A DNA stretch of 64,000 nt from Hymenopus coronatus (taxonomy: Eukaryota > Arthropoda > Insecta > Mantodea > Hymenopodidae). A program made the translations under genes and the position numbers. Positions 26,001-37,460 of this stretch are shown piece after piece; within the stretch, counting starts at the first letter, position 1; each line of letters begins with the position of its first letter. Below the pieces are notes generated by a model. It was given only the letters and a program-made list of their open reading frames with translations, made no database searches and was not told the DNA's origin. Location of the stretch: positions 11,390,001 to 11,454,000 of the forward strand of contig CM060893.1 of the NCBI GenBank assembly GCA_030762935.1. The letters run 5' to 3'.

Positions 26001-26577
26001 CCTCCATCCTGCATTCCTTCCAATTTGAAAAGCTTCAGCTATTTCCCAGCCATTTAAAGCCATGTCTAATCTTCCTTCTAAAATTTCTCTCACTTCCTGG
26101 TTAGCCCACACACATTTTCTTTCTTCAACTCCTGATATTACCAAATTAAACTACTGTCTCCCTTCCAAGGTTTATGCTCTACTTTTAATGCTTTGAACTT
26201 CTGCTTTCATGATTAGCCTCTCATTTTTGACTTCCTCTGTAATTTCTTTCCCTAACTCATTCATTTTTTTTTTCCCTAGCTTTTCTTCCATATCCTATAA
26301 TTTCTTAAAAATTTCTTCACCTAGTCCATGATCGCCAGTGGGTTCAGGGTTCATCTCCACTCCTCTGATAATAAACAACAAAGCAATCACAAACGCCATA
26401 ACAAATATTACTCATATATTCCTGTTGAACTTTTGTCTTAGACCTATTCTATTGAACAGGCTTATTCTTGCTGTGTAGATTTCTAAGCTGGTTCCCATTG
26501 TTGCTTGTAACTTTTCAATCTTATCCTTCAGCTCCCAAGAAACACAACCTCTCTCCTCCACTGCCAGCTTAGCTCTT
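23014..26577 (-). mobile_element. Non-LTR retrotransposon (ORF1, endonuclease, reverse transcriptase), 3'-truncated
   Basis: Seen on the minus strand from right to left: ORF1-like peptides (about 26144-25466, with VISGVEER and AFQIGRNAGWRM); an apurinic-type endonuclease piece (24848-24606, with GFVILN and SVIDY); then RT blocks PESWHIATIHPIYKGKG (before 23793), GFKSGKRTEDNLFIF and LYALFIDLEKVYDRVNR (23734-23549), and MIGIL..RVKCGTGE...LFNLFIEDILKDV (about 23240-23060), ending at LLYAD of the YADD motif. The frame is broken many times. TGGAATTAG flanks both ends (23005-23013 and 26578-26586). SINE-B is nested in the RT. The clade is not assigned. Confidence 0.88.
23242..23527 (-). mobile_element. 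SINE-B (tRNA-derived), nested in the LINE
   Basis: Seen: minus-strand head GGCCTCCGTGGTGTAATGG with tRNA A-box, flanked by a 14-bp direct repeat ACCTTTCTTATTTA at 23228-23241 and 23528-23541. The body matches the copy at 14225-14525. Removing it rejoins the LINE RT frame region. Confidence 0.93.
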
Positions 26578-27560
26578 TGGAATTAGTAAGAAGAGTTGTA
26601 CTCAGTTGCATAATTTCTAAATACTTAATTTAATTGATTAGGATAAAATGCCTCATAAATATTACATTTTGAGGAGAGCATTTTTCTTTTGAAAACACTG
26701 ATCTGGTTCAAATAAAATTTCCACCTACAATACAATAAGCTTATTTCTGGCATTTGAAATTACATAATACACGAGTGTAAATTCATGTATCTTATTGGAA
26801 AGAGGAGGATACATATGAGGATAGAAGTGAAATTTCTGAAAATTACTTTACTCCATTATTGTCTTTTCAATTACATAATTTGATACATGAATGTAAAAAG
26901 TCTCACATGTGTAAAATTACTCAGAATTTAAATAAAGTATTTTAATAAATGAGAGTAAAAAGCCTGATAAATCTGAAATTTATAACTAGAAATTAACTTG
27001 CATTCTCATTTTGAAATGACATAATATTAAATATGACGATAAAAAGCCTAAGAATTGTGAAATCTGTGAGAAGAGGTTTATTCACTTTGTCACATTTGAA
27101 ATTGCATAATTTGATATGTGAAGGTAGAAACACAACAAATGTAAAGTTTGTAAGTGAAGTATTGCTCATTTGTGCAAACTGAAAAAAACAACATAGTTTG
27201 ATACATAAAGGTAAAAAACTTCAAGTGAGAAATTTATAAAAAGAGGTTTCTTGCTTTGGAAATTTTTGATTTGACAGCTTTGAAATTCCATAATTTAAGT
27301 AATGAGTGACATAAGCTATTCAAAACACAAATATGATATTTCTTAGAAGTTTACTTTGTTATCAAGTTTCAAAAAACAAAAATGCAAAAATATATTTATG
27401 GATTAAAAAGTGATATACTTGCATAGCTTATGATGTGAGTTTTACTCAGTTGTCAGCTTCCCAATTCACAATTTTATTCATTGATATAACAAACCACACA
27501 AGTGTGAGGTTTATTAGAAGAGCTTGAAGTATTTATAAAGTGTGTAAAGCCATAATTACA
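26578..27560 (+). pseudogene. Decayed finger array, continuation
   Basis: Seen: after the LINE, finger phrases resume mid-finger (GTAAGAAGAGTTGTACTCAG). They recur about every 80-90 bases with many frameshifts, for example GTGAGAAGAGGTTTATTCAC near 27070 and CACAAGTGTGAGG near 27497. No open frame survives. This is the tail of the ancestral gene 2 array. Confidence 0.7.
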
Positions 27561-29082
27561 TGACATTTAAATATATAATTTCCTTAACAGAAGCTTCTAA
27601 CCACTTCAAATACTTCTTTTAAAATTTCTGCTGTTATAGTACCTCAAAACTCAGGTTCAGTTACAGTCCTCACCAAGGTTAGCAGCAAATATGGTTAATT
27701 GAGGCTTTTTATCAACTGTGCTAAGAATTTTAAGTTTTATATATGAGGATTGGACATCAATAATGAGCTAAATGCCAAATTCAAAAAAAGTGAGTTAGAC
27801 CCAAATAACAGTGGTAAGTGCCATCGCCAACAACCTAACATGCGAGCTGTCAGCACCATGATCATATACATACAAGGCCCAACAGATGGTGCGAGAGGTA
27901 TGTGCTGCGCCATTATTGAGGCTGTAACAGGCTGTGTGTCAACTAGCTTTATTCTCAGCATTGATGACAATGCCATTGTGAATTCTAATCTAATTATTTT
28001 GATTAAAACCTGTTTTGATTATGCCTTCAGTTTGTTGTTGTTTGTTTTTAATAGTAGATTGTAACAATGGAATTAAACAGTGACACAAGCAAAAAGAAAC
28101 AAGGGAGAATCAATTTGGGAGGAAACATAGTAGAAGTGAAGCAAAATCTTATGTTAACAGTAGAAATGTGATGGTGGAAGGAAAAACTGAGCCTAAAGAA
28201 GAGGTATATAAAGAGAATTTACTTATAATATGCGATGGTATTAGCTAATATTTGACTATTTAATGGCTGTGTACAAAAATGGCTTATTAATTCAATTCTG
28301 TGGCCTTTATGATGACAGAATCCAGCCATCAAAATTTATTGCGTATTATTAAATTGAACTGTTACAAAAGTTTATTATAGATATATTTTTGACAACTTTT
28401 TTATTTACAAAACTCCAAAATGATTAGTATTTTAGAAGCTTACATAAATATTTAGTTACTGTTTTACCATAAGAAACAGTATAGTTCTGATTGTATTCCA
28501 AGAAGCAAGTTCAGTGCTGCTTAAGTTTTTATAAACACCTTAAAATATTTTATTACACATTTTCAAAGTGTTCCATTATTTTAATTTCTCAAAATAGTAA
28601 GAATGGGAAGAAAGAGAAATATCTCTGCAGTTAATGCAATAGAGCAATTCCACAAACTGACCTTTACCATACATTTTTCTTGATAAACTATAGTCTCACA
28701 GGATAAGGTGTTTGAAATATGAATGTTGACCATTCAATAGAGAAAACACAAAGGATTACAAATATCAGGTTTAAGAATAAATTTATGTAAAATTTTTATT
28801 CATAAATATTTTTTAACAGACTGGCATCTTTGTCAACTCTAAGAGGTCAAGTAGTGCAATTCTAAATTCTCTGAAAGGTTAATCCAAAAAATCTTTGTGG
28901 GGGAGAATTTAACTTTGTTAGAAGTTCATTAAAATATTCCAGTTATTGAAGAACCTAGGTTCCAAAATGTACCCATTAACAGACTGACCTATATGAAATT
29001 AAGCATTGTAATGTACCAGAATAAAAGCAGTATCTAATTTGAAAAACTGATAAGATTTTAAAGGATAGTTTTTTTTGGACAG
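27561..29082 (+). other. Between relic array and cassette B
   Basis: Only the weak acidic-exon remnant at 28067 is suggested. An ORF at 27750-28064 has no recognised motif. Confidence 0.4.
28067..28205 (+). pseudogene. Possible decayed N-terminal acidic exon
   Basis: Seen: ATG at about 28067, then GAAGTGAAGCAAAATCTT (compare EIKQEP of gene 3), a TGA, then ACTGAGCCTAAAGAAGAG|GTATAT. This could be a degraded copy of the psi-K-x-EP exon that once served cassette B. The match is short and broken, so it is only a suggestion. Confidence 0.25.
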
Positions 29083-30049
29083 TGTTGTCACGAAAATACC
29101 ACATACAGAAATACATGTTCACTCAGAACAAGGTTGTAAATATGATGTGGGAAAAATGTCATACAGACCTTCATTGAATCTTGAGGATGAAAAGTTACAC
29201 AAGTGTAACATTTGTGATAAGAGATTTAATCGTTTATCATGTTTGAAAAGGCATAATTTAATACATGAAGGTAAAAAGCCTCACAAATGTGAAGTTTGTG
29301 ACAAGAGGTTTACTCAGTTATCACATAAACTGATTCATGAGAGTAAAAGGCCACACCAGTGTAGCATTTGTAAGAAGATGTTCACGTTGTTGTCATCTTT
29401 GAAACTACATAATTTGATACACGAGGGTAAAGAACCACACAAGTGTGAAATTTGTGAGAGGAGGTTTACCAAGTTGTCCAATTTGAAATCACATAAGTTG
29501 ATACACGAGAGCTATAAACATCACTCATGTGAAGTCTGTAAGAAGAGCTTTACTCATTTCTCAGATTTGAAAAGGCATAACTTGATACATGAGGGTAGAA
29601 AACCTCACAAGTGTAAAATTTGCAAGAAGAGCTTCACTCAGATGGCACATTTAAAATTGCATAAATTGATGCATGAGGGGAAAAAGTCTCACAAATGTAA
29701 AATCTGTGAGCAGAGCTTTACTTTGTTGTTAGATTTGAAATTGCATAATTTAACACATAAGGGTAAAGAATCTCTAAAGTGTGAAATTTGTAAGAAGAGG
29801 TTTCTTAATTTGTCAAATTTGAAAAGGTATAATTTGATGCATGAGGGTAAAAAACCTTACAAGTGTGAAATTTGTGAAAAGAACTTCATGCAATTGTCTT
29901 CTTTGAAATTGCACAAGTTGATACATGAAGGTATTAAGCCTCACAAGCGCAAAATTTGTGAAAAGAGCTTTGCTCGCTTATCCAATTTGAAGTCGCATAA
30001 TTTAATACATAAGAATAAAGGCCTCAGAAGTTATGATTGGCACTATTGA
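29083..30049 (+). CDS. Cassette B: second C2H2 terminal exon, ten fingers, three defective
   Basis: Seen: a T-rich tract and acceptor GGACAG ending at 29082. The frame SVVTKIPHTEI needs a phase-2 donor, as in cassette A; joined to the gene 2 linker it gives 1449 nt in frame. The nominal start of the open frame is TTG, so this is not a free-standing ORF. A spacer precedes ten fingers with HEGKKPHKC-type linkers. Finger 2 has lost four residues between Phe and His, finger 8 has Tyr for the first His (LKRYNLMH), and finger 10 has Arg for the first Cys (HKRKIC). Inferred: either an alternative terminal exon of gene 2 or a duplicate gene body that lost its own 5' exons and is starting to decay. 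Confidence 0.78.
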
Positions 30050-30390
30050 ATGTTTTTGGCTAGCAAAACATTACGATAATGAAAAATGTGTGATGAATGA
30101 AAAAGTTACTTTTTTCATTTGGTTTATTTAGCTTAATGCATGAAGTAATGGCAGAAGCAACTTATTCTGCACTTTTCATCTAAATTTTAAAGTTCCTAAT
30201 GATAGGTGTTCTATCCCTGATGATATATAAATACAGCTTTCTGCACATTATTTGTACTACTAAAACATAAAACTGCTTGAAAATAAGTAAATAGAACAAA
30301 AATTATTTCCATTAATATGTGATTGTAAAAGCATACATTTCCTCCATCAGACTAATGCATATAACTCTAAACTGGAACTGTGTATTTTTA

Positions 30391-30396
30391 AATAAA
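30391..30396 (+). terminator. Candidate poly(A) signal of cassette B
   Basis: AATAAA lies 342 nt after the cassette B stop, within AT-rich DNA. It is the first canonical hexamer I noticed there. Confidence 0.4.
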
Positions 30397-30399
30397 GAT

Positions 30400-31699
30400 G
30401 CATACAGGAGTATATTTTCTTTTTTAAAGTTATTTACATGTTTCAGTTATGGCTAAGTAATTTGATATTGTTAAATAGGTTACATCATATGTACTATTTA
30501 ATGTCTATTTGATTTTAGCTAAAGATTATTCCCTCACAATATGGAGACTCCTTGATTTAGTAATTAGATCTAATTCTGTATTTGCGATGTTCGGTCCTAC
30601 ATTTGGCTAAATGATATTTTGGGTTGAATTGAATGTAAGACATAGCTAATATTCTAAGCTCCATGTGCTTCTTAACGTATTACACAAACAGGTGGGGAAC
30701 TGCACCATAGTGTTTGTGGCTAGCCAGGAAACAAAGCAGTAGTATTACAATTTTAACTTTTGTTATGCAAAAAAAAAGATTTGTGTTAAAGTTTGGAATT
30801 AACATTTTTATTTTTATTTACAAACACTACGACAAGTGTCACCTTCCACCACAAAATGGCATTCTCTCTGGCAGTGTTAGCAATATTAGAACATATTTAG
30901 AACAAACTTTGCCCTAGTAGACAAGCTGCATATTTTATTTTGTGCTTGCATGCTTCAGTGTAATGTTTATGATAAACAAAGAAAAGAAAACAGTAACTAC
31001 CTTATCTTCTGGAATGAGATTGGCATCATATCTACCTTGGTTCATCAATGAAATTGACTTTTATTGGGAACTTTCAACTACCAAGTAACCAATGGTATAG
31101 TAACATTTTAACCCTCGTGCATCCAAGCCCTTTAAATAGTTTCGTCCATAAAAATGCCATCTGTGTTCTAACAAGCAAAGGCTGCCAGCGTTGATCTTGT
31201 TGAAACCTTATTTTTTAAACACCTTAATGGGAAGCCCTTTTTTACCTCTGAAAAGAGAAACCTTTCCAATGTATGGTTCAAGGGTATTCAGAGGTATCCT
31301 TTGTTATTTGAAGGATAATATTTCCAATCCTCTGCAGTTTTGTTTAACCTTGTCCAATACAGTTTCCATTTTTACTGTGTAAAAGTGAACATGACAAGTT
31401 CTTTCAGGGGTATTTTTGCACCAGGAAGAGAATACTAAAATATGTTAACATATTATCACAAGAATGAAATTGATGCAAATAATATGTGACAGTAACAGTG
31501 ATGGCTGTGTACCTGCTACTTCTCCAAGCTCACAACATACAAAGATGTGTATGGATATTAATCATCTATTAATGGAATTGCAGTTATATTGCCAGGAAGA
31601 GAACGACTAGATTTCAATTTAATTCTTCAATAATCAAATAGTTAAGCTCTCGGGAATTTCTGAAGAGAAGAGAGATGGCTGAACATATAATTAATAATT
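30400..31699. other. No gene seen
   Basis: AT-rich DNA with no sustained frame and no repeat that I could match elsewhere in the window. Confidence 0.45.
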
Positions 31700-32092
31700 C
31701 TCCATCATATGGTGCGAAGTTATTGTCAAAGAAGCAAGAACACCCGTGTATTCCATGTTACATCCTGGGAAAAAGAAAAATTGCTTTCAGTGTCCATAAA
31801 ATGTGAAAAAGAAAATCAATTAGGCATCAATGTTATGGAATGGCCAGCAGGTAGTCCCGACCTAAATCCTATTGAGCATATTTCGGGTATTCTCATGAGG
31901 AGAGTTCATCCGTTCACTTGTAGACCGTCGATAACCAGATTCAGGCCACCTCTTGTATTCTCCAGTGTTGTGGTATCTCCTGATCATATTGCTAATAGTG
32001 CTACGAGCAATAACCAGGACATCAGAAATGTAACCGACGTAGCGGCCATCTCCATTTAGAGCTACAGCCTTTGCGACGTCCTCCAGTATCAT
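31700..32092. mobile_element. Rearranged Tc1-like transposase: C-terminus (+) abutting N-terminus (-)
   Basis: On the plus strand EWPAGSPDLNPIEHISGIL (about 31838-31895) is the Tc1 third catalytic block. Directly beyond it on the minus strand (32092-31905) lies the N-terminal helix-turn-helix (DVLVIARSTISNMIRRYHNT, then GYRRST). The two halves face each other, so this copy suffered an inversion with internal loss. GTGTCCGGACTCTTTGATG near 32361 resembles a Tc1-type terminus. Confidence 0.75.
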
Positions 32093-32419
32093 GATTAATG
32101 TCGTGATGTGTCATGATAAACTGAGAATCGTCAGAATTTGGTGCAATTGTTTATTCATTTCAATATACATAACAGTAGATAAAAACGAAGGATCAAATAA
32201 TGTGGGTTACAATAATAAAATGACAATAATTTATGCTATTATAAGAATGAAACAAATGAATGTAGTACTATTTTCCAGATAAAATAAACTGAAGTTTTAT
32301 AACATATGATTTGACAAAATATTACGATCATTTTTAAAATAACTAGAACATGTTAAAGTGTCCGGACTCTTTGATGCTCAGTGTATTTTAAATAAGAAAT
32401 CTGAGAGTGTATTGCTCCC

Positions 32420-33005
32420 GAATATGTCAGAAGTATGTATCTTTCACTTTTTGAGTCAGTAATAAGATATGATTTAATCCTTAAGGGAGTCACTAATAAA
32501 ATGTTTAAAATTTTCCTTTTACAAAAGAAAATTATAAGGACAATTAAAAAAAAATGTTGCTGTATAACTCCATGTAGACCACCTTTATTGAGTTAGATAT
32601 TTTATCTATTTACAATACTTATATTTTAGATGTTTAATTTATGTACACAAATTTTCTGAAAGCCAAACATTAAGAAGAGATATGCATAATTATAATACAA
32701 GGATAAAATCAAATATAGATATTCCTTTTTTAAACCATCAAAAACTTAAAATAGGTATCAAATTATACAATACGCTGCCAGAATATATTAAATTCTTAGA
32801 TAAGAAAACTGTCAGTCCAGAACATACACATGGTTGCTTGCAAATTCTTTAGATTCTGTACAAGAATTTTTGAATTTTAAGACCTGTAAATGAAATATGT
32901 AATTTTAGTTTAAAAAGTATGTAATCCTAATATGTTTATATCAAACGATGTCAAATATTTGTACAGTGCTTTAAGACAGAATGGAATAAATACTATAAAA
33001 AAGTT
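32420..33005 (+). mobile_element. Non-LTR retrotransposon 3' end
   Basis: Broken frames show ILKGVTNKMFKIFLLQKK, HNYNTRIKSN and KIGIKLYNTLPEYIKFL, the C-terminal tail of a reverse-transcriptase protein. A short 3' untranslated part ends in GGAATAAATACTATAAAAAA and TTA repeats. The clade is not assigned. Confidence 0.75.
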
Positions 33006-33469
33006 ATTATTATTATTATTATTTTTCTTTTTTAATTTTTTTTTTTTTTTTTTTTACTGAAGCAGTTTTGAGATCAGCCACTATCTTGTGAGTGTACAGG
33101 CTACCATACACACCATGCGCAACATCTATCAAATTAACTGTCCAAGACTTTTTAATTATTTTTTTTTTAATTGTCCAAGATGTTTAAGTAAAAAACAAAG
33201 AACAATAAAAGGTGAGAGATCTGTCCAAAGTTATCATTGATAAATTGGTATTATTGCTGTAAACATCGTGGCAAGGTCATAACTTAATTTTGTGCTAATT
33301 TCTTGGTTTAAAACTGAAGGAGGGCAAAACTTCAGATTCTGAGCAAACCCTATTGTTTGTTTCTCATGCCTATAGCCATTAATTCCACTACATGAACTTA
33401 TAAATAAGTGCACACCAAAACAGAATGACAAGTATCAGAGTTTATACCAAAGATTATAATGACTTTCAT

Positions 33470-34920
33470 CTTGACAGCATATATTGCGTTCCGAGTCACA
33501 GTTAGATGCCCTCTATTCTTACGGTTGTGATATCAGAACTAATTATTTCTCGCGATAAATGCTAAATGGGCGAAATAGCAAGAGGTTTCTTATAAACCGG
33601 AGTAGGTTGACAATTTGACTGCTTCTCAACGATCTTTCCGAGTTGGAAATCTAGAATCTAACAAACAATACAGAATCGTTCTTTTGATAATGTATTACAT
33701 ATTTCACAAGTATGCCACCGAAATATCATTTAAATAAGTACACTAACCTATGTATTGAAACTCAATTACCTTTCCTTGTTTATGTTTCTTCTATTCGAGA
33801 AACAACAACAACCAAATACCATACACATATTATACTGGTTTAAAACTTAGTCTAAATTTACTGTTTACTTGAATATTTAACAGCACAAAATCAATTAAAT
33901 AAGTACTCTAACCTGTGTATTGAAACACAATTCCCTTTGCTTGATTTTGCTTCTGGTATTCGAGAAACTACAACCAAGCCCCACACGCGTATTTACCGTT
34001 ATTCTGATGAAATACCTACAGTACAAATTCACTGCTTAATTTACATTTAACTCCACAAAGTCTTATTTTGGGTGCATATTTAACCAAAAAAAAACCCTAA
34101 TGATTCCAGAACTGTAGCATCAAAATATGGCGGCTTGCCGAAAAAGAGCTTCACCAACCAAACAGCATAAGTTTAGAGCATTTCCTATCTATTCTCTCTA
34201 TATTTGTGTGTACGTAAAAGTTACAAAATGGAGCATGTTGTTTACATTTTGAGACGACTTTTGTATATAATAAAATGCCTTAATTAGGTCAGGTGCGAGG
34301 GCCACAGAACCCTACAACATCCTAAAGTGATCACACCTATTAAAAGACGTTACATGTGAATATTCATTGCTCAGGTTAATATTTTCAGCATTTTTAATCT
34401 GGACGTCCTGCGGAAGCTTTAACAAGAGAAATATTTATGATTACGTTTTAACGTGAATTTGTGACGGAGTATAAGATAGCGTGGTTCTCTGGTTTGCACA
34501 TTAAGCAATGGGTTTGGTGCTGGTAAGCGTTCTATGGTAAAGACAAAACAATATACTATTCTCCCGGATTTCGTGAAAAATATGAATTGGGGCTATAGTT
34601 TTGTGCGTGCAGAACTTATAAAATGGAATATCTTATTGTCATTTTGTAATGAATTTACTGTTTAAGAACTTACGGATTTCAAAGTGATCACGTCTTCTTT
34701 TAAACATACTCTCCGTATTCATTGCTCAGGTTAGTATATTATGGAAGCTTTACCTAGAGTTATACACATCACAACTTCCGCAGTAAAATAACACCTGAAA
34801 TAATCATTACACGTAATAATGCCATATAGTGGATCATCGCATGCATGTGTACATGCAAAGATAAAACTTGTGATTTCGTGAATGTAGCATCATAATCTCC
34901 GCTAAAATGGCATAATTATT
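33470..34920. other. CpG-bearing region with two tandem duplications, possible promoter
   Basis: 33735-33906 and 33907-34080 are a diverged pair (TAACCT.TGTATTGAAAC, TATTCGAGAAAC). 34325-34440 and 34680-34790 are another (AAGTGATCAC, ATTCATTGCTCAGGTTA, GGAAGCTTTA). AATATGGCGGC near 34125 resembles a YY1-type site and opens a 42-codon ORF (MAACRKRASPTKQHK). It lies upstream of gene 3; the promoter role is unproven. Confidence 0.3.
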
Positions 34921-35089
34921 TTATGCAGCTTGTTTTTGTTTGTTTTGTTCGTTTGGTCCCACCATCGAGCAAGGCTCGGGGACATGGAACACGTCATACA
35001 GACAACCAACTTTATCATTTCTTGCCACATAACTATTTTAACTGGTACAAATTCATTTTTTATAATTATTTCTATACTTTGGTTACACA

Positions 35090-35390
35090 ACTTGGCATTG
35101 CTTTAATATCTCATCTGGATTTGGTACGTTTGCTGTTCTGCTATTAGAGCCGCTTTGTAGTTACTTAGTGGTCTGTTATTAACATTTAGGGCTCTAAGCC
35201 AAAAAGTATAGCTAAGGTGGAGGGCCCTTAGCCGAGGGATCTGCGAAGCTAAAACCCTAAGAAGATTTCAAAACTTCAGTAATCTAGCGAATTTCACATT
35301 TGAGCAACTTATTGTTTTTAACACTTTCAAATATGGATCGCCAGTGAAAGTTTTACCCACCACTTAAACTACTTCTTAAGAGCATTGTAT
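35090..35390 (-). repeat. Duplicated block D, copy 2
   Basis: Reverse complement of 8700-8985 with a somewhat different middle. The edges were not precisely located. Confidence 0.8.
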
Positions 35391-35984
35391 GTGTGTGTGG
35401 TCTGTGATGCAACCATTGCAATCTACCTTTTTTTTTCTTTTTTGTCATTATTATTATACAATTAATTCTATTTTCATTCAAGCATGCAAGTTAATTAACA
35501 AATTGCATATTTCCCTTATGGCAGAGCAAATTTTATTGATCATCCATAAATTCTTGTGTAGAGTAATGGGCCTGGCTGCATGGACTTCATTGACATCTCA
35601 ATCATGCAATTCACAGTCATCAACTTGGTTCTCATTTTCTCCATTCGAATTCCATCTTCATTTCCTCCATTTTAGGTTTCATGGTTTTATTAATGTTGTC
35701 TAATAATGTGTTCATCATTTCCTCCATCTCAGCATTAATGCCCGCTCCTGACACCAGTGTAACTAAACTGCTCTTTACTACTCAACTCTGTTTCTCGACT
35801 GCTTGCAATAAAAAAATCTGTTTTCAAATAAACATGTTTATTCTGTGGCTTTCCTACAATTCTGTGATACAGTTTTATTTTGATGCTCTGCTCTATGGCT
35901 GTATGCTTCAAACTTACTAGCAATTATCCTCTCACATGGATTCATTCTTTCCTTTTTATACCTGTTGATCACATGGAAAGAAAC

Positions 35985-36207
35985 TCGAACCTGGTTGGTC
36001 ATATCGTATAATAAATGAAATTGGTGAAATGATGCTCAAATGATCTCGGGGTCCATGGAGCGAGCTTAAAGTTCCTCAACATTTTTCTTCTCAGGATAAG
36101 GGAAAACCCTGAAAAAGCCTTATCCGAGTAACTCACCCCAAGCGAGATTCAAACTCACGATCTGTTGAATGTGAAGCAGATACGTTACCCTCAAACTATC
36201 AAGGCAG
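35985..36207 (-). mobile_element. SINE-C copy
   Basis: Same body as 42140-42398 (GGTCATATCGTATAATAAAT, CGGGGTCCATGGAGC, AAGCGAGATTCAAACTCACG), with its head near 36200. Confidence 0.85.
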
Positions 36208-36613
36208 GCTAGTGCTTATTGTCACACATGCAAACCACTGCAGGTGTCACAAACTCATGCACAGGTGCAACAATCAAAGCTTCAATGTAAAGTACTTGCA
36301 AACGGCACATGTGTTCACCTGTGCAGGTGTAACAATGCATCAGCTAATGAAAGGAGCCCACACATGCACATCTGCAACCAGCCATGACTTTCAAAGGTAT
36401 CTGCTCATACACATTCAATGATTGCGAACAGCAATGCATAGTCACATTATGATGTTAATTGGCACTAAAGTTGGCATTGTGATTTCAGGATAGGATTTAA
36501 CCAGATTGGTAGACTTACTATTTTGTTTAATTGTGCTTACAATGTAGTCTGATAACATGCATAACTTCACTTTCAGTGTGAAGTTTAGTTATGCCATTAC
36601 TCAATCCTTTTTT

Positions 36614-37460
36614 ACTTTCTCTACACGTACTGTGTACATAGTTTATAGAGAAGGTATTGCATTCCACCCAAAAGTTTTATACTGAGATTTCACCGGAAAT
36701 ACACGTTTTGGGTCCCCATGAATCCAAAAAAAGCATTTTCAGAAAAAGGTGTGTGTGTGTGTGCGTGTCTGTGGACAGCATAGCTCAAAAATGAAAAGAC
36801 CATTGAATACCAAACTCGGTATTTAAGTTTGGTATGTTTCAAGGATATGCCGTGAAGATTTTCAAGAAAATCCCCCCATCCCCAACTACCCTTTACATGG
36901 AACTTTTTTCGAATTTTTTTATTTTCTTAAAAATGGCTGTAACCACTTTGATTAAAATATTGTATATTAAAGATATCTACCTGACAAATAAAATGTATAT
37001 TTTCAATTTTCTGGGAATAGCCTCTGAAGACTACTTTCTTCTGGATGAATTTTACATAACTGCTAAACTATAAGAGATGGACAAAAACTTGCCACACAAA
37101 AAATGTAGAACACATTAAAACACACAATTTATATTATATACATTTTTTTCGTAGAGTTGATTGTTTTTTAGATATACCTTATTTTTGGTTTCAGCTTTGA
37201 AAAACTTATACTTTTCTCATACAGGAATGTGTCAACTCCTGTCCATACAAACTAAGGAACTTCAGTCACATAGCAACCAGCTTTTGACTATCACTTTAAC
37301 TTATGGTACTCCCTTATTTTGATTCTACTTACAAGGAAGCAAGTAATAAGACTATTTCTGCTAATTTTTTCTCGATTAGCATGGAGTAAATAGAAGCATA
37401 ACAATAATTTGTTACAGAGTTGTAGAGAAAGTCATGTGAATGGAACTTATCAGATTTTTA
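36614..37460 (-). repeat. R1 repeat, copy 2
   Basis: Inverted relative to copy 1, from ACTTTCTCTAC (36614-36624) to GTAGAGAAAGT (37432-37442) plus the conserved flank CATGTGAATGGAAC. It contains a GT microsatellite at about 36751-36775. Confidence 0.82.

Noticed and set aside
27750..28064. 104-codon ORF (MDINNELNAKFKKSE...)
   Set aside because: The opposite strand is open as well, no motif is recognised, and no transcript signal is visible. Left unannotated as a gene.
35389..35920. Overlapping ORFs of 79-104 codons
   Set aside because: No domain, no splice-site support, and flanked by repeat block D and a SINE. Probably chance frames in pyrimidine-rich DNA.
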